From contig NZ_CP077073.1 of the NCBI RefSeq assembly GCF_019139535.1, positions 2,074,501 to 2,138,500 on the forward strand: a DNA stretch of 64,000 bases, given 5' to 3'. The stretch is from Pseudomonas muyukensis (GTDB lineage Bacteria > Pseudomonadota > Gammaproteobacteria > Pseudomonadales > Pseudomonadaceae). The notes beneath the pieces were generated by a model, which ran no database searches, was not told where the DNA came from, and was given only the letters and a program-made list of their open reading frames with translations. Positions 62,859 to 64,000 of the stretch are shown piece by piece (position 1 is the stretch's first letter; each line of letters opens with the position of its first letter). The position numbers were made by a program, and so were the translations under genes.

Positions 62859-62879
62859 GATCGGCTCGAAGCTGCTGGA

Positions 62880-63134
62880 TCAGCGCTCGGGCAGGGTAAT
62901 GTTCAGCTCCAGGATCGAGCAGCTGCCCTGGTTTTCCAGTTCGATCTGCACGTCGTCGTTGCCGATGTTGACGTACTTGCGAATCACCTCGACCAGCTCC
63001 TTCTGCAGGGCCGGCAGGTAGTCCGGGGTGCTGCGCTGGCCACGCTCGTGCGCCACGATGATCTGTAGACGCTCTTTCGCTACCGACGCGCTGCTCTGTT
63101 TCTGTCTGCCACGAAAGAAGTCAAAAAGGTTCAT
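62880..63134 (-). CDS. minE: Cell division topological specificity factor MinE
   Basis: An 84-residue protein that stimulates the MinD ATPase and drives Min oscillation. Start [32 protein letters not shown] is typical: amphipathic membrane helix followed by the MinD-binding region. It follows minD after three bases. Confidence 0.96.
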   Translation of the reverse strand: MNLFDFFRGRQKQSSASVAKERLQIIVAHERGQRSTPDYLPALQKELVEVIRKYVNIGNDDVQIELENQGSCSILELNITLPER

Positions 63135-63137
63135 GGT

Positions 63138-63950
63138 TTACTTGCCTCCAAACAGGCGCGCGAAGAATCCTTGCTTCGGCACTTCGATGAACCGCAGCGG
63201 CTTTGGCTTGCCCAGCAGGCGGTCGACGGTGTCGCTGTAGGCCTGGCCGGCATCGCTCTGGTCGTCAAGGATGACCGGGATGCCCTGGTTGGAGGCCTTG
63301 AGCACGGCTTGCGATTCGGGAATCACGCCCAGCAGTTCGACCGAGAGGATTTCCTTGACGTCTTCGACGCCAAGCATTTCGCCTTTCTCGACGCGCTCGG
63401 GGTGGTAGCGGGTGATCAGCAGGTGTTCCTTGATCGGGTCTTCGCCTTGCTCGGCACGGCGCGACTTGCTCGACAGCAGGCCGATCATGCGGTCGGAGTC
63501 ACGCACCGAGGACACTTCGGGGTTGGTCACGACAATGGCTTCGTCGGCGAAGTACATCGCCAGGTGGGCGCCTTTCTCGATACCGGCGGGCGAGTCGCAG
63601 ACGACGAAGTCGAACTGCTCCTTGAGCTCCATCAGCACCTTCTCGACGCCTTCCTTGGTCAGCGCGTCCTTGTCGCGGGTCTGGCTGGCGGCCAGCACGA
63701 ACAGGTTCTCGAGGCGCTTGTCCTTGATCAGGGCCTGTTGCAGGTTGGCTTCGCCGTTGACCACGTTGACGAAGTCGTACACCACGCGGCGTTCGCAGCC
63801 CATGATCAGGTCGAGGTTACGCAGGCCGACGTCGAAGTCGACGATGACAGTCTTGTGCCCGCGCAGCGCGAGGCCGGTACCGATAGCGGCGCTGGTGGTG
63901 GTCTTGCCCACACCCCCCTTGCCGGAAGTAACCACGAGAATCTTGGCCAA
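63138..63950 (-). CDS. minD: Septum site-determining ATPase MinD
   Basis: A 270-residue membrane-cycling ATPase that recruits MinC to prevent polar division. Deviant Walker A SGKGGVGKTT has Lys11 and Lys16; FDVGLRNLDLIMGCERR and VCDSPAGIEKGA are typical. The C terminus has the amphipathic membrane helix GFFARLFGGK. The start codon is TTG, with GGGGTG about ten bases upstream. minC should lie beyond the right end of the window. Confidence 0.96.
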   Translation of the reverse strand: MAKILVVTSGKGGVGKTTTSAAIGTGLALRGHKTVIVDFDVGLRNLDLIMGCERRVVYDFVNVVNGEANLQQALIKDKRLENLFVLAASQTRDKDALTKEGVEKVLMELKEQFDFVVCDSPAGIEKGAHLAMYFADEAIVVTNPEVSSVRDSDRMIGLLSSKSRRAEQGEDPIKEHLLITRYHPERVEKGEMLGVEDVKEILSVELLGVIPESQAVLKASNQGIPVILDDQSDAGQAYSDTVDRLLGKPKPLRFIEVPKQGFFARLFGGK

Positions 63951-64000
63951 GGTGTTTCACCCCTAAATAAACGGGACAGGCGTCCCTGCAAATACATAAA

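Noticed and set aside
1..64000. CRISPR arrays, insertion sequences, prophage genes
   Set aside because: No regularly spaced repeats with unique spacers, no transposase or phage structural genes; all repeats found are REP-type.
63951..64000. End of minC
   Set aside because: minC is expected to the right, but the last 50 bases do not show a recognisable MinC C terminus, so it is not called.

Overview
The window reads as chromosomal DNA of a fluorescent Pseudomonas, most likely of the P. putida / P. entomophila group. The evidence is high G+C, GGAG-type ribosome sites, a B12-riboswitch-led aerobic cob operon, the nasA-nirB-nirD set with a diflavin-fused nitrate reductase, an MxtR/CrbS-type symporter-kinase, prc, rluA-minE-minD, and many Pseudomonas REP sequences between genes. 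There is no sign of a prophage, insertion sequence or CRISPR array. Species assignment is inference from gene content and remembered gene order; no search was run.

Layout. 1-0.8 kb: the end of one NlpC/P60 endopeptidase and a second, lipoprotein one. 0.9-3.5 kb: a large predicted toxin with an ADP-ribosyltransferase-like C terminus. 3.5-4.1 kb: an unknown gene on the opposite strand. 4.2-13.3 kb: cobalamin riboswitch followed by cobO-cobB-bluB-cobD-cobC-cobQ-cobP-cobT-phosphatase-cobS, with most junctions overlapping. 13.4-13.7 kb: tandem REP block. 13.8-17.4 kb: GH5 hydrolase, MarR regulator with its MFS target and a shared palindromic operator, a 36-residue membrane peptide, and a glutathione peroxidase. 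17.5-21.2 kb: FadL porin, two small unknown genes, a 0.9 kb gene-poor stretch with DnaA-box-like motifs, and a Sel1-like protein. 21.3-27.5 kb: rmuC, the mxtR-type hybrid kinase, and an MFS transporter.

27.7-33.3 kb: TDT transporter, MFS-acyltransferase fusion, sugE preceded by what looks like a guanidine-II riboswitch, a bile-acid-type symporter, and rdgC. 33.5-34.8 kb: tRNA-Val, tRNA-Asp, a second methionine aminopeptidase and a ParD-like protein. 35.1-42.3 kb: assimilatory nitrate/nitrite reduction (nasA, nirB, nirD) with hairpin-rich leaders. 42.3-44.0 kb: an Eag-type chaperone, a truncated prePAAR effector remnant, and a LysR regulator. 44.2-50.6 kb: FKBP lipoprotein, YkvA-like protein, XRE regulator plus partner, EAL-CBS-GGDEF protein, and Prc protease. 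50.8-58.1 kb: quinone oxidoreductase, then a six-gene uptake operon (HAD phosphatase, ABC ATPase, two permeases, alkaline-phosphatase-superfamily enzyme, binding protein) facing a GntR regulator. 58.1-64 kb: MscS-type channel, small membrane protein, M18 aminopeptidase, RluA, MinE and MinD.

How the parts work together. The cob genes carry out late cobalamin synthesis: adenosylation, amidation, aminopropanol arm, lower ligand by BluB, and nucleotide loop assembly, under B12 feedback. nasA-nirBD reduce nitrate to ammonium. The phosphonate-type ABC operon pairs uptake with two phosphohydrolases and a dedicated GntR regulator. The most unusual items are the ART-like toxin at 0.9-3.5 kb, the Eag/prePAAR remnant at 42.3-43.0 kb, the guanidine-II-like leader of sugE, and the perfect inverted pair of DnaA boxes at 45.2 kb.
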